Below are positions 25,221 through 33,583 of a DNA stretch of 64,000 nucleotides, piece by piece. Position 1 is the first letter of the stretch; each line of letters opens with the position of its first letter. Source of the DNA: Chitinophaga sancti (lineage in GTDB: Bacteria; Bacteroidota; Bacteroidia; Chitinophagales; Chitinophagaceae). The stretch is from contig NZ_CP139247.1 of NCBI RefSeq assembly GCF_034087045.1, positions 3,498,001 through 3,562,000 on the forward strand, read 5' to 3'. The position numbers and the translations under genes are program-made. The notes below the pieces were generated by a model. The model made no database searches, was not told where the DNA came from, and saw only the letters and a list, made by a program, of their open reading frames with translations.

Positions 25221-25262
25221 TATTTATATAGAAAATTTTCAACCTACCGACCATGCATACAC

Positions 25263-25294
25263 AAAAAAGGCCGACCCCCTAAAAGGTCAGCCTT
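25263..25294 (-). terminator. dapD terminator
   Basis: On the minus strand AAGGCTGACC and GGTCGGCCTT pair (one G-T) and are followed by TTTTTTGT, 22 bases after the dapD stop. Confidence 0.8.
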
Positions 25295-25315
25295 TCTTTT
25301 CAAGAGCCATCCAGC

Positions 25316-26128
25316 TTATACAGCTACATTGAACTCTCTAAGCGTATCGTTCAGACTCGTCTTCAGATCTGTAGATTCTTTACGTTGACCAATGATCAGC
25401 GCGCAAGGAACCTGGTATTCACCAGCTGGGAACTTCTTAGTATATGTACCAGGAATTACCACACTACGTGCCGGTACACGACCCTTGTACTCTACCGGCT
25501 CAGCACCACTTACGTCAATGATCTTGGTAGACTTAGTCAATACTACATTCGCACCCAGCACCGCTTCTTTTTCTACTATCACACCTTCTACCACAATACA
25601 ACGACTACCCAGGAAACAACCATCTTCGATGATCACCGGACTAGCCTGCAGTGGTTCCAGTACACCACCAATACCAACACCACCACTCAGGTGTACATTC
25701 TTACCTATTTGTGCGCAGGAACCTACTGTAGCCCAGGTATCCACCATGGTACATTCGTCTACGTATGCACCGATGTTTACGTAAGATGGCATCAGGATCG
25801 CGCCTCTACCAATGAATGCACCATAACGTGCAATCGCATGAGGTACTACACGAACACCCAGATCTTTATAGTTGGATTTCAGCTTCATTTTGTCATAGAA
25901 CTCAAATGGTGGGAGGTCTATGGTTTCCATCGTTTGGATGGTGAAGTACATCAGGATGGCCTGCTTTACCCATTCATTGACTTTCCAGCCTTCTCCTGTG
26001 GGTTCTGCTACCCTGATCTTTCCCTTATCTACAGCTTCAATAACAGCTTTGACAGCATCGCTGTAAGTAGATTCCTGTAGCAGGCTGCGGTTTCCCCAGG
26101 CAGCCTGGATGAGTTCTTGTAGCTCCAT
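25316..26128 (-). CDS. dapD: Tetrahydrodipicolinate N-succinyltransferase
   Basis: 270 residues from MELQELIQAAWGNRSLL. The frame extends 17 codons further upstream but this ATG (26128) matches the family start and follows a -7 element. DapD transfers succinyl from succinyl-CoA to tetrahydrodipicolinate in lysine and meso-diaminopimelate synthesis. The left-handed beta-helix hexapeptide repeats are visible from YGAFIGRGAILMPSYVNIGA through CAQIGKNVHLSGGVGIGG to GCFLGSRCIVVEGV and AVLGANVVLTKST. It stands alone between tRNA-Leu and a divergent glycosyltransferase gene. Assignment is firm. Confidence 0.96.
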   Translation of the reverse strand: MELQELIQAAWGNRSLLQESTYSDAVKAVIEAVDKGKIRVAEPTGEGWKVNEWVKQAILMYFTIQTMETIDLPPFEFYDKMKLKSNYKDLGVRVVPHAIARYGAFIGRGAILMPSYVNIGAYVDECTMVDTWATVGSCAQIGKNVHLSGGVGIGGVLEPLQASPVIIEDGCFLGSRCIVVEGVIVEKEAVLGANVVLTKSTKIIDVSGAEPVEYKGRVPARSVVIPGTYTKKFPAGEYQVPCALIIGQRKESTDLKTSLNDTLREFNVAV

Positions 26129-26147
26129 TGTGTATCGAAATTTTTCA

Positions 26148-26155
26148 CAAACATA
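26148..26155 (-). promoter_or_regulatory. Probable dapD -7 element
   Basis: TATGTTTG on the minus strand fits TAnnTTTG and ends 19 bases before the dapD ATG. No TTG sits at the ideal distance, so the -33 part is weak. Confidence 0.45.
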
Positions 26156-26218
26156 GTAAAAGAGGGGGGAATTTTTCACTGATGCTTTTCCTGATTAGCC
26201 TGAAAACCACAATGAAGG

Positions 26219-26390
26219 CGTTAATGCCCTAACCTCCCAACCACCTAACCTCCTTACTCCTCAACCTCCCCCACACCCTCAACTTCCTTACTCCCCAACA
26301 CCCTCAACCTCCCAACACCCTCAACCTTCCCTTACCACCTAACCTCCCAACACCCTCAACCTCTTTACCTCCCCACCTCCCAATTTTTTA
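26219..26390. repeat. C-rich low-complexity tract (G-rich on minus strand)
   Basis: About 170 bases made of irregular units CCTCCCAACACCCTCAA, CCACCTAACCTCC and relatives, with at least 20 runs of CC or CCC and almost no G. The minus strand therefore carries runs such as GGGAGGTTGAGGGTGTTGGG that could form G-quadruplexes. It lies between the divergent dapD and glycosyltransferase genes. Confidence 0.75.
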
Positions 26391-26422
26391 TTTATTACCT
26401 TTATCCCCCTTTAAACCATTCT

Positions 26423-27553
26423 ATGAATATTGCTTTCGATGCCAAACGGGCTTTCCAGAATAACACAGGTCTCGGCAATTACAGCCGGACCCTGATCAGT
26501 TCTCTGGCTACCTATTACCCGGAGCACAATTACTACCTGTACGCACCCAAACTAACGGGTATGTACAACACCGCTGCTTTTAGCAATATCACCACCATAT
26601 TGCCTCAAAAGCCCCTGCATCGCCTGTTGAAAGGCCTCTGGCGCAGCAAATTTGTAGTGAGTGAACTGGCGCAACAAGGCATTGATATCTATCATGGTTT
26701 AAGTCACGAGATCCCTTTCGGCATTCATAAAAGCGGCGTCAAAAGTATCGTTACCATGCACGACCTGATCTTTGAACGCAACCCGGAACAATACAATCCC
26801 ATTGATGTGCAGACGTATCGTAAAAAGGCTAAATACGCCTGCCAATACGCCGATAAGGTCATTGCGATCAGTGAACAAACCAAACAGGATCTGATTACGT
26901 ATTATAACACACCGGCAGACAAAATCGCGGTCGCTTATCAAAGTTGTGATGAGTCGTTTGGTGTACAACATGGCAAAGCGGAAATTGCACAAATGCTGGA
27001 GAAATACAACTTTCCGAAGGAGTATTTCCTGTATGTTGGATCGTTGATTGAGCGGAAGAATTTGTTAGGTATCCTACAAGCTATGGTGCAGCTGAAAGGT
27101 AAGGTAGATATTCCTTTGGTTGTTGTGGGTGGTGGCAGTAGTTATAAGAAAAAGGTAATGGATTTTATTGCTGCCAATGGGTTGCAAAAGAGCGTTATCC
27201 TCGTAAATGATACGGTAAAATTCGCTTATAATGATCTACCTGCTTTGTACCAGGGAGCTAAAGCGCTGATTTACCCATCTTTCTTTGAAGGATTTGGTAT
27301 ACCTATTCTGGAGGCAATGTGGTGCCGTACACCCGTGATCACTTCCAGTGGTTCCTGTTTTGGTGAAACCGCCGGGGATGCGGCGATTTATATTGATCCG
27401 TCGAATCCTGAAACAATAGCGTATGCTATGAGAGAGGTGGCTAATAACCCCGCACTCATGGAAGAGCTGAAAGAAAAGGGATTGAGACAGGCGCAAAAAT
27501 TTACAAGAGAAAAATGTGCCGCAGAGGTAATGAAAGTGTACCAAAGCCTGTAA
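26423..27553 (+). CDS. GT4-family glycosyltransferase
   Basis: 376 residues, GT-B fold. The N-terminal Rossmann half starts MNIAFDAKRAFQNNTGLGNY, with the Gly-rich loop of GT4 enzymes. The C-terminal half has FLYVGSLIERKNLLGILQAM, then ALIYPSFFEGFGIPILEAMW, the EX7E motif that binds the donor nucleotide sugar, and CRTPVITSS. These enzymes transfer a sugar from UDP- or GDP-sugars in exopolysaccharide or lipopolysaccharide synthesis. The acceptor cannot be read from sequence. It has no polysaccharide genes beside it. TACCTTTA at 26396 may be its -7 element. Its last codons are part of a 49-bp tandem duplication. Confidence 0.9.
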   Translation: MNIAFDAKRAFQNNTGLGNYSRTLISSLATYYPEHNYYLYAPKLTGMYNTAAFSNITTILPQKPLHRLLKGLWRSKFVVSELAQQGIDIYHGLSHEIPFGIHKSGVKSIVTMHDLIFERNPEQYNPIDVQTYRKKAKYACQYADKVIAISEQTKQDLITYYNTPADKIAVAYQSCDESFGVQHGKAEIAQMLEKYNFPKEYFLYVGSLIERKNLLGILQAMVQLKGKVDIPLVVVGGGSSYKKKVMDFIAANGLQKSVILVNDTVKFAYNDLPALYQGAKALIYPSFFEGFGIPILEAMWCRTPVITSSGSCFGETAGDAAIYIDPSNPETIAYAMREVANNPALMEELKEKGLRQAQKFTREKCAAEVMKVYQSL

Positions 27554-27650
27554 ATCAGAAGGATCGGCTTCCTAACTGATGGAAGTATACCAAAGCTTGT
27601 AAATCAGAAGGATCGGCTTCCTAACCAATTAAAGTATACCAAAGCCTCCA
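27536..27650. repeat. 49-bp tandem duplication over a gene end
   Basis: Unit 1 (27536-27584) begins GTGTACCAAAGCCTGTAAAT and includes the last codons and stop of the glycosyltransferase. Unit 2 (27585-27633) repeats it with few changes. A truncated third copy, GTATACCAAAGCCTCCA, starts at 27634. This is a slippage or unequal-exchange product. Confidence 0.9.
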
Positions 27651-27698
27651 ATTCACTAACTAAAACAAAACATCCTCCCGTTCCAAAGTCTATAAAAC

Positions 27699-28274
27699 AT
27701 GACCACTGATTTCGAAAACGACGTAACGGCCGCTCTCGCCGCCCTAAGAACCGGAAAACTAATCCTCTACCCAACAGACACCATCTGGGGCATTGGTTGC
27801 GACGCAACCAACGAAGAAGCCGTAAAAAAAGTCTTCTCCCTCAAACAACGCCCGGAAAAAAAGAGCCTCGTCATCCTCCTCGCCGACGTAAAAGACCTCC
27901 TCAAATACGTCGCTCACCCCGATCCATCCATTGCCGATCTGATCGCTAACTTCGACCGCCCTACTACCGTCATTTACGAAGGCGCCCTCGACCTCGCTCC
28001 CAGCGTCATCAACGAAGATGGTACCGTGGCTATCCGCCTCGTGCAAGACCCCTTCTGCCGTCACCTGGTAAAACGTCTTCGTAAACCTTTAGTTTCCACC
28101 TCCGCCAACCTGAGCGGCCAACCTTCCCCCGCATTTTACGCAGACATTGACCCTGCCGTAAAAAATGGCGTGGATTATGTTGTATCCTACCGACAGGAAG
28201 ATACTACCCCCCGACAGCCATCCCGTATTGTTAAGTTATTGAAAGACGGTACCTTACAAGTAATAAGGGAGTAG
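27699..28274 (+). CDS. Sua5/YciO/YrdC-type L-threonylcarbamoyladenylate synthase
   Basis: 191 residues, one YrdC domain, no Sua5 C-terminal domain. Visible are LRTGKLILYPTDTIWGIGCD near residue 16, the Lys-x-Arg anchor in SLKQRPEKKSLVILL (~48), PTTVIYEG, and VSTSANLSGQPSP (~129), the nucleotide-pocket Ser/Asn motif. The enzyme makes threonylcarbamoyl-AMP from Thr, bicarbonate and ATP for the t6A37 modification of ANN-decoding tRNAs. It lies 70 bases ahead of the CCA-adding enzyme gene, with miaA two genes on, so three tRNA-maturation genes are close together. A YciO-like paralogue with another role is a lesser possibility. Confidence 0.88.
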   Translation: MTTDFENDVTAALAALRTGKLILYPTDTIWGIGCDATNEEAVKKVFSLKQRPEKKSLVILLADVKDLLKYVAHPDPSIADLIANFDRPTTVIYEGALDLAPSVINEDGTVAIRLVQDPFCRHLVKRLRKPLVSTSANLSGQPSPAFYADIDPAVKNGVDYVVSYRQEDTTPRQPSRIVKLLKDGTLQVIRE

Positions 28275-28321
28275 TACGCACACCCTGATGAGGAGACCAT
28301 GGACTATCGGCTAAAAAAAGC

Positions 28322-28329
28322 TACTTTTG
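28322..28329 (+). promoter_or_regulatory. Possible -7 element for the CCA-adding enzyme gene
   Basis: TACTTTTG fits TAnnTTTG 16 bases before ATG 28345. No TTG is at the right distance upstream, so this is half a promoter. Confidence 0.35.
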
Positions 28330-28344
28330 CCGTTTTATTTAAAT

Positions 28345-29778
28345 ATGATCAGCAGAAAGCCTATTGACATACCCTGTACCTTACAGGAACGCAAAGTGTT
28401 GGAGCAGATAGCGTTAGCAGCCCAGGAGCTGGGCGTGCCCTGCTATTTGATCGGGGGCTTCGTGCGTGATAAACTGCTGAACCGCCGGACCAAAGATATG
28501 GATGTGGTGTGCGTAGGAGATGGCATTGCCTTAGCACACAAAGTGGCTACTTACTTTGATAATGCTAAAGTGAGCTTCTTTAAAACCTATGGCACCGCTC
28601 AGGTAAAGTGGAATGAATTTGAAGTTGAATTTGTAGGCGCCCGCAAAGAAAGTTACAGAGAGGAATCCCGCAATCCCGACGTGGAACCGGGTACCCTGGA
28701 GGACGACCAGCTGCGCAGAGATTTTACTATCAACGCCCTGGCTATCAGCCTCAATGATGAAGATTATGGAAGCCTGGTAGATCCATTTAATGGGCTGGCG
28801 GACATGGATGCAAAAATTATCCGTACCCCGCTGGCACCTGCCCAGACTTTCAGCGATGACCCCCTGCGTATGATGAGGGCCATCCGCTTTGCCTCCCAAT
28901 TGCAGTTTACCATTGCTGACGATACCTTTCAGGCTATCAAAGAGCAGGCAGACCGCATCCAGATTATCTCACAGGAACGTATTACCGACGAACTGAATAA
29001 AATCATGTTGTCTGCTGTGCCTTCTGTAGGTTTGAACCTGTTGTTTAAGAGCGGGTTGTTGAAGATCATCTTCCCGCAACTGGTAGATCTTGCTGGTGTG
29101 CAAACGGTTGATGGCAAGCGGCATAAAGAGAACTTTTCACATACCTTGCAGGTAGTCGATAATATTTCCAGGAATACAAAAGACCTTTGGTTACGCTGGG
29201 CTGCCCTGCTGCACGATATCGGTAAACCAGCCACCAAGCGCTATGAGCAGGGTCATGGATGGACATTTCACGGACATGAGATGGTCGGTGCCAAGATGGT
29301 TCCCCGCATCTTCTCAAGACTGAAACTACCTACGCATGAACCTATGCGCTTTGTGAAGAAACTGGTAGAACTGCACCAGCGGCCTATTAGCCTGACGAAA
29401 GAGAATATCACTGATTCTGCCATACGCCGCCTGCTATTCGAAGCAGGAGAGGATGTTGAAGCACTGATGATGCTCTGTGAAGCAGATATCACTTCGAAGA
29501 ACGTATCCAAAGTACGGAGATATCTCGATGATTATGAACTGGTAAGACAGCGCATGAAGGAGATTGAGGAAAATGACCGCCTGCGTAACTGGCAACCTCC
29601 GGTAACTGGTGAGATGATCATGGAAACCTTTAACCTGACGCCCTGCAGAACCGTTGGTGATCTGAAAAGTGCCATCCGCGAAGCCATCCTGGATGGGGTA
29701 ATACCCAATACCTACGATGCCGCTTATGCCTTTCTGCTGGAAAAGGCAAAAGAGATGGATTTGACACCAGTTAAATAA
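28345..29778 (+). CDS. cca: CCA tRNA nucleotidyltransferase with HD domain
   Basis: 477 residues from ATG 28345. A TTG at 28327 extends the frame by 6 codons but is less likely. Class II poly(A) polymerase head: CYLIGGFVRDKLLNRRTKDM followed by DVVCVG (Gly-Gly-x-Val-Arg-Asp and the DxD metal site), RRDFTINALAI and DDPLRMMRAIRFASQL. The HD phosphohydrolase domain follows: LLHDIGKPATKRYEQGHGWT and FHGHE. The enzyme adds or repairs the 3' CCA of tRNAs. The tRNA-Leu in this window lacks an encoded CCA, consistent with need for it. The HD domain would remove 3' phosphates or cyclic phosphates. Confidence 0.94.
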   Translation: MISRKPIDIPCTLQERKVLEQIALAAQELGVPCYLIGGFVRDKLLNRRTKDMDVVCVGDGIALAHKVATYFDNAKVSFFKTYGTAQVKWNEFEVEFVGARKESYREESRNPDVEPGTLEDDQLRRDFTINALAISLNDEDYGSLVDPFNGLADMDAKIIRTPLAPAQTFSDDPLRMMRAIRFASQLQFTIADDTFQAIKEQADRIQIISQERITDELNKIMLSAVPSVGLNLLFKSGLLKIIFPQLVDLAGVQTVDGKRHKENFSHTLQVVDNISRNTKDLWLRWAALLHDIGKPATKRYEQGHGWTFHGHEMVGAKMVPRIFSRLKLPTHEPMRFVKKLVELHQRPISLTKENITDSAIRRLLFEAGEDVEALMMLCEADITSKNVSKVRRYLDDYELVRQRMKEIEENDRLRNWQPPVTGEMIMETFNLTPCRTVGDLKSAIREAILDGVIPNTYDAAYAFLLEKAKEMDLTPVK

Positions 29779-29911
29779 AATTGTTAATTTAGTAAAGTGG
29801 TGAATGTTTCTGAGTTAAGGTTTGATGATTGATATATAATAGCTATTTATGTATTATTAGCTTTAAACCAGAAACGAAACATCCAATTATTCAATAAAAT
29901 CCTTTATTGTC

Positions 29912-30490
29912 ATGCCTGTTTTGAAATTCAGAGTTTATTGGGAAGAAGACGAAAGTGTGTACAGGGATATTTCCATTAAACCAGACCAGACATTTTTACA
30001 ATTCCACCAAGTCATTTTGCAGTCATTCGAATTTGACAATAAACATAAAGCGACTTTTTTCCGTAGCAACGATAACTGGCAACGGGGAAGGGAGATCATT
30101 CTCGAAAAAGACAATGTAGTCCGCAAGGTCGATCCATTACTGATGGAAGAAACTGTCATTGGGGTAGCAGTGAAAACGCCTAATCAGAAGTTTATATACC
30201 TATATGATTTTGCGAAGAACTGGACATTCCTGGTGGAATTGATAGGGGTATCCAAAGATGAAAATTCAAGGGTGACCTATCCGCTATGTGTAAGGAAAGA
30301 AGGGTTGGCACCTAGCCAGTACGGTACAAAGGGACTGGTAGGTGATAAGCTTGTGGAAATGGAGGAGAAGTATGACCTGAATAAAGAAGGAATGAGCGAA
30401 GATGGATTTGGCGAAGAAGGAGAGGAGGATGAAAACAGTGAAGCAGATGAGGAAGGTATGGAGGACGCTGGCAGTGAAGACATGTATTAA
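29912..30490 (+). CDS. IS1096 passenger TnpR/pRiA4b-related protein with acidic tail
   Basis: 192 residues. VLKFRVYWEEDESVYRDISI, FLQFHQVILQSFEFDNKHKA and FIYLYDFAKNWTFLVELIG follow the plan of PF07929-type proteins (strand, helix with L-H..I..sF, YDF...W.F), but the GD.W.H site is changed to AKNW, so it is a divergent member. The last ~45 residues are almost entirely Glu, Asp, Gly and Ser. It lies 5 bases before miaA and is likely co-transcribed with it, a position that marks it as a core gene in this lineage and not an insertion-sequence passenger. Function is unknown. Confidence 0.75.
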   Translation: MPVLKFRVYWEEDESVYRDISIKPDQTFLQFHQVILQSFEFDNKHKATFFRSNDNWQRGREIILEKDNVVRKVDPLLMEETVIGVAVKTPNQKFIYLYDFAKNWTFLVELIGVSKDENSRVTYPLCVRKEGLAPSQYGTKGLVGDKLVEMEEKYDLNKEGMSEDGFGEEGEEDENSEADEEGMEDAGSEDMY

Positions 30491-30495
30491 TTTAC

Positions 30496-31398
30496 ATGAG
30501 AGATAAGAAAGTAATCGTAATAGCAGGGCCTACGGCTGCCGGAAAAACGGCGATGGCTGTACAGGTAGCGCAATATTTTAATACCGCCGTAATATCAGCA
30601 GACTCCAGGCAGTGCTACCGAGAGATCAGTATCGGCACGGCAAAGCCCGGTGCTGCTGAGTTGGCGGCTGTACCTCATTATTTTATCAATTCTCATAGCA
30701 TTCGTGAAGAAGTGAATGCAGGTATCTTTGAGAAGTTAGCATTGCAATACGCGGAGGAAGTGTGGAAAAACAATGATGTCGTCGTGCTTTGCGGCGGCAC
30801 AGGTTTGTATATAAAAGCCTTTTGTGAAGGAATTGATGATATACCTGCTGCACCGGCGGAAGTTAGACAATCAATTATTTCACAGTATGAGCAGGAGGGA
30901 TTGACGTGGTTGCAGGAGGAAGTGAAAATGAAAGATCCCCGCTTTTATGTCGTGGGCGAAATCCAGAACCCACAACGATTAATGAGAGCCCTGGAGGTTT
31001 TTGAAACTACCGGAAAGTCGATTTTGGAATTCCGTACGGGAAATAAAACCAACAGGGATTTTGAAATTATCAGGACGGGGATTGAGTTGGAGAAACCACT
31101 GTTGCATGCTAATATAGCAACAAGAGTGCGGCAGATGATGAAGGATGGATTGGTAGAAGAGGTGCGATCCGTGCAGGAATTCAGAAGTCATAATGCCTTG
31201 CAGACGGTGGGGTATCCGGAGATTTTTGATTACCTGGATGGCAAGACCACCCTACATGAAGCCGAAGAATTAGTAAACATACACACCAGGCAGTATGCAA
31301 AAAGACAAATGACCTGGTTTAAAAAAGATAAAGAAATGAAGTGGTATGAAAGAGGAGAGGGGTTATTGGAAGATATAAAAAAAACGCTTGGGCCGTAG
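30496..31398 (+). CDS. miaA: tRNA dimethylallyltransferase
   Basis: 300 residues. P-loop IAGPTAAGKTAMAVQVAQ near residue 8, then ISADSRQCYREISIGTAKPG (the D-S-x-Q substrate and metal loop), VVLCGGTGLYIKAF and QTVGYPEIFDYL, all standard MiaA blocks. It transfers the dimethylallyl group to N6 of A37 in tRNAs reading UNN codons. The start ATG 30496 is 5 bases after the previous stop. The stop codon lies within the loop and stem of the terminator at 31386. Confidence 0.96.
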   Translation: MRDKKVIVIAGPTAAGKTAMAVQVAQYFNTAVISADSRQCYREISIGTAKPGAAELAAVPHYFINSHSIREEVNAGIFEKLALQYAEEVWKNNDVVVLCGGTGLYIKAFCEGIDDIPAAPAEVRQSIISQYEQEGLTWLQEEVKMKDPRFYVVGEIQNPQRLMRALEVFETTGKSILEFRTGNKTNRDFEIIRTGIELEKPLLHANIATRVRQMMKDGLVEEVRSVQEFRSHNALQTVGYPEIFDYLDGKTTLHEAEELVNIHTRQYAKRQMTWFKKDKEMKWYERGEGLLEDIKKTLGP

Positions 31399-31405
31399 CC
31401 CAAGC
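31386..31405. terminator. Bidirectional terminator between miaA and the DUF3857 operon
   Basis: GCTTGGGC-CGTA-GCCCAAGC, perfect 8-bp stem, with A-rich sequence on the left and T-rich on the right. It serves miaA and the convergent gene ending at 31408. Confidence 0.8.
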
Positions 31406-31407
31406 AT

Positions 31408-33570
31408 TTATATTTTCTTCAGCAACACCTTCTGCTTCGTAAAATCCGCTGCCGCATCCATAAATGCCATCATCTGCCCCCACGCACCCACATGCTCATG
31501 CTGATGATTATAACTCTTCGTAATATTCACCACCAGCTTATTCCCCTCTACCTTCGAACTACTCACAAACTGCCCGGTCTCATTGACCACTGACTTATTC
31601 AGATTCTCTACACCCTCCAATGTATACCCCTCCGGGATATTCACCCACACCTCGTAAGTCACCGTCCGCGGAAACGCCATATACACATCATAGGTACGCT
31701 TCCTTTCTTCTGGCGTCAATTCTATCTGACCTGTGATCAGTTTTCCAATATCCAACATATAATTATTCCCCGCCTTCTTCACAAAACCATCCATAGAAAA
31801 TGACTGGTGCATGGTAAACGGCTTATTCTGTTTCTCCAGTCCCTGATCCGCCACTTTATAATAAGTCACCGCCGTAGGCTGAATACTATAATCTGTATAG
31901 ATATTATCTTTCACCGTTTCATCCATATCCTTCCGTGCCTTTGCAAAGGCCGCTTTGTACTCAGGGAAACGCCTTTTATCTGCTGATAGGTCACGCTCGA
32001 ATGTGGTAGACATGCTCAATGTTTTTCTTTCCTCTTCCAACATATCTTCATACAGCAACATATCTACATACTGGTAACGATATTGCCCTTTCGCACGTAT
32101 CATCCTGTCAATATTCAACGTTTGCAGGTTCTCTGCATTAAAACTGATATTCAGTTTCTCTGCATCCACATTCTGCGCCGCAGTACTTACAGGCAATGTG
32201 ATCTTTCTGAAACTGGATGATTTTTCCCCTTTACTCCCCGTCACACTTACCGCATATGCTTCCTGTCCTTCCAGCCCGGTCGGTAACTCATCAGGATAGC
32301 TAAACATTGATCCGAGGTAGCAATACATGGGTTGATCATCTGGCTTGGCAATGATAAAATATTCCAGGTCATCCAGTGAAACCGCATCCTGCAGCGTACC
32401 TACACTACGTGGCACCGCCGCCGCCAGGTCTGTATCAATATCATACTTCAATAATAACTGACGAAATGCATTGGCTACAAAGTGAGACCTTGGTGAATAT
32501 AATTTCCTGTTCTGGCCTACTTCTATATCCGCTCCCAAACTAACCTGCTCACGGTAAAGCGCTGCATAACGAATGTAATAATATGCCAGTTCCGCAATTT
32601 CTCTCTTCGACATATCCGTTTTGTTATGTACCTTTTTGTAATTGCTCAGTACATCCGGAAACTCTTTCAATATGGCAGGCAGCGCCATATACTGCGCTCC
32701 TACACTGATGATATGGTAAGTCAGGTATTCCTTGATATCTTTTTCATTCACCCCATTCACCATGTCATTCGCACCATTGTAAGTCAACCTTAATGTCGGC
32801 AGACTACGATTGGCATATAACCAGCGCTCATCCGTAATTTTAGGTACATCTTTTTTATGAATAGAGAATACGTAGTCTTCATCTTCCTTTGTACGCTTCA
32901 ACACACTTGAATCATCATTGAGGTATCTCCATGACACCCCCATTTTCCTGAAAACCCTGATGTCCAGCGCAAAGTCCAGCATCGGGTATTTCTCACCTAC
33001 ACTGTAATCCAATGGATCAGGATTCGTAAACCAGCTGGCCGCATCTTTATTGATCCGTACGTAATAGTCGATGATATCGCCTACCTGCAGGTCAGCAATC
33101 GCGATCTTCTGTTTTTTATCATCTTTTTCATCCTTTACATTCACAGCATCATTCATGTCGATATCGCGCTGCTGGCCATTTGGCTTGATCACACGAATCC
33201 CCATAAAGGATACCAGTTTGTACCCGCGGGCCCAGCTGCTGCTCTTCAGTTTCTGGATATTGAATTCAGAATACTCTTCCAGCGCTGCCTTGTCCTGGAT
33301 CTTAACACGCTCGTGCAAGGTCGTGGTAATATGATCTTTTCGCCGGCTATGATCCGCATCCAGCGAGAACTTTACAGCAAGTATCACTGCCGATTCGTTC
33401 TGGTATTTTTCAGGCACGACTGTTTGTGCAAAGGCAGGATCTTTCGCATCCTGTATTTCTTTTTTCACCTCATCAGCTTCTGCCTGATAGGCTCTTTCCT
33501 GTTTTGACTGTGCCTGAATATGCAGGCCTGTGGTGAATAGCAGGGCCGTTATGACAATGCTTCTATACAT
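31408..33570 (-). CDS. Exported DUF3857 protein with degenerate transglutaminase-like domain
   Basis: 720 residues with signal peptide MYRSIVITALLFTTGLHIQA-Q. DUF3857 occupies about residues 60-250 (DHITTTLHERVKIQDKAALE, then IADLQVGDIIDYYVRIN). A transglutaminase-like region follows, but at the place of the usual YGDCKG it has YSPRSH, the catalytic His of DNHM is replaced (DDLEYF), and the FLDAT Asp is gone (CYLGSM). All three triad positions are lost compared with the neighbouring paralogue at 33584. It starts 13 bases after that gene's stop, so the two form an operon. A periplasmic non-catalytic partner role is a reasonable guess. Confidence 0.85.
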   Translation of the reverse strand: MYRSIVITALLFTTGLHIQAQSKQERAYQAEADEVKKEIQDAKDPAFAQTVVPEKYQNESAVILAVKFSLDADHSRRKDHITTTLHERVKIQDKAALEEYSEFNIQKLKSSSWARGYKLVSFMGIRVIKPNGQQRDIDMNDAVNVKDEKDDKKQKIAIADLQVGDIIDYYVRINKDAASWFTNPDPLDYSVGEKYPMLDFALDIRVFRKMGVSWRYLNDDSSVLKRTKEDEDYVFSIHKKDVPKITDERWLYANRSLPTLRLTYNGANDMVNGVNEKDIKEYLTYHIISVGAQYMALPAILKEFPDVLSNYKKVHNKTDMSKREIAELAYYYIRYAALYREQVSLGADIEVGQNRKLYSPRSHFVANAFRQLLLKYDIDTDLAAAVPRSVGTLQDAVSLDDLEYFIIAKPDDQPMYCYLGSMFSYPDELPTGLEGQEAYAVSVTGSKGEKSSSFRKITLPVSTAAQNVDAEKLNISFNAENLQTLNIDRMIRAKGQYRYQYVDMLLYEDMLEEERKTLSMSTTFERDLSADKRRFPEYKAAFAKARKDMDETVKDNIYTDYSIQPTAVTYYKVADQGLEKQNKPFTMHQSFSMDGFVKKAGNNYMLDIGKLITGQIELTPEERKRTYDVYMAFPRTVTYEVWVNIPEGYTLEGVENLNKSVVNETGQFVSSSKVEGNKLVVNITKSYNHQHEHVGAWGQMMAFMDAAADFTKQKVLLKKI

Positions 33571-33583
33571 AGGTTGTTCTATT

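Noticed and set aside
25385..26080. 231-residue frame on the plus strand opposite dapD
   Set aside because: Threonine/tyrosine/histidine-rich translation typical of the antisense of a conserved gene. dapD is certain on the other strand.
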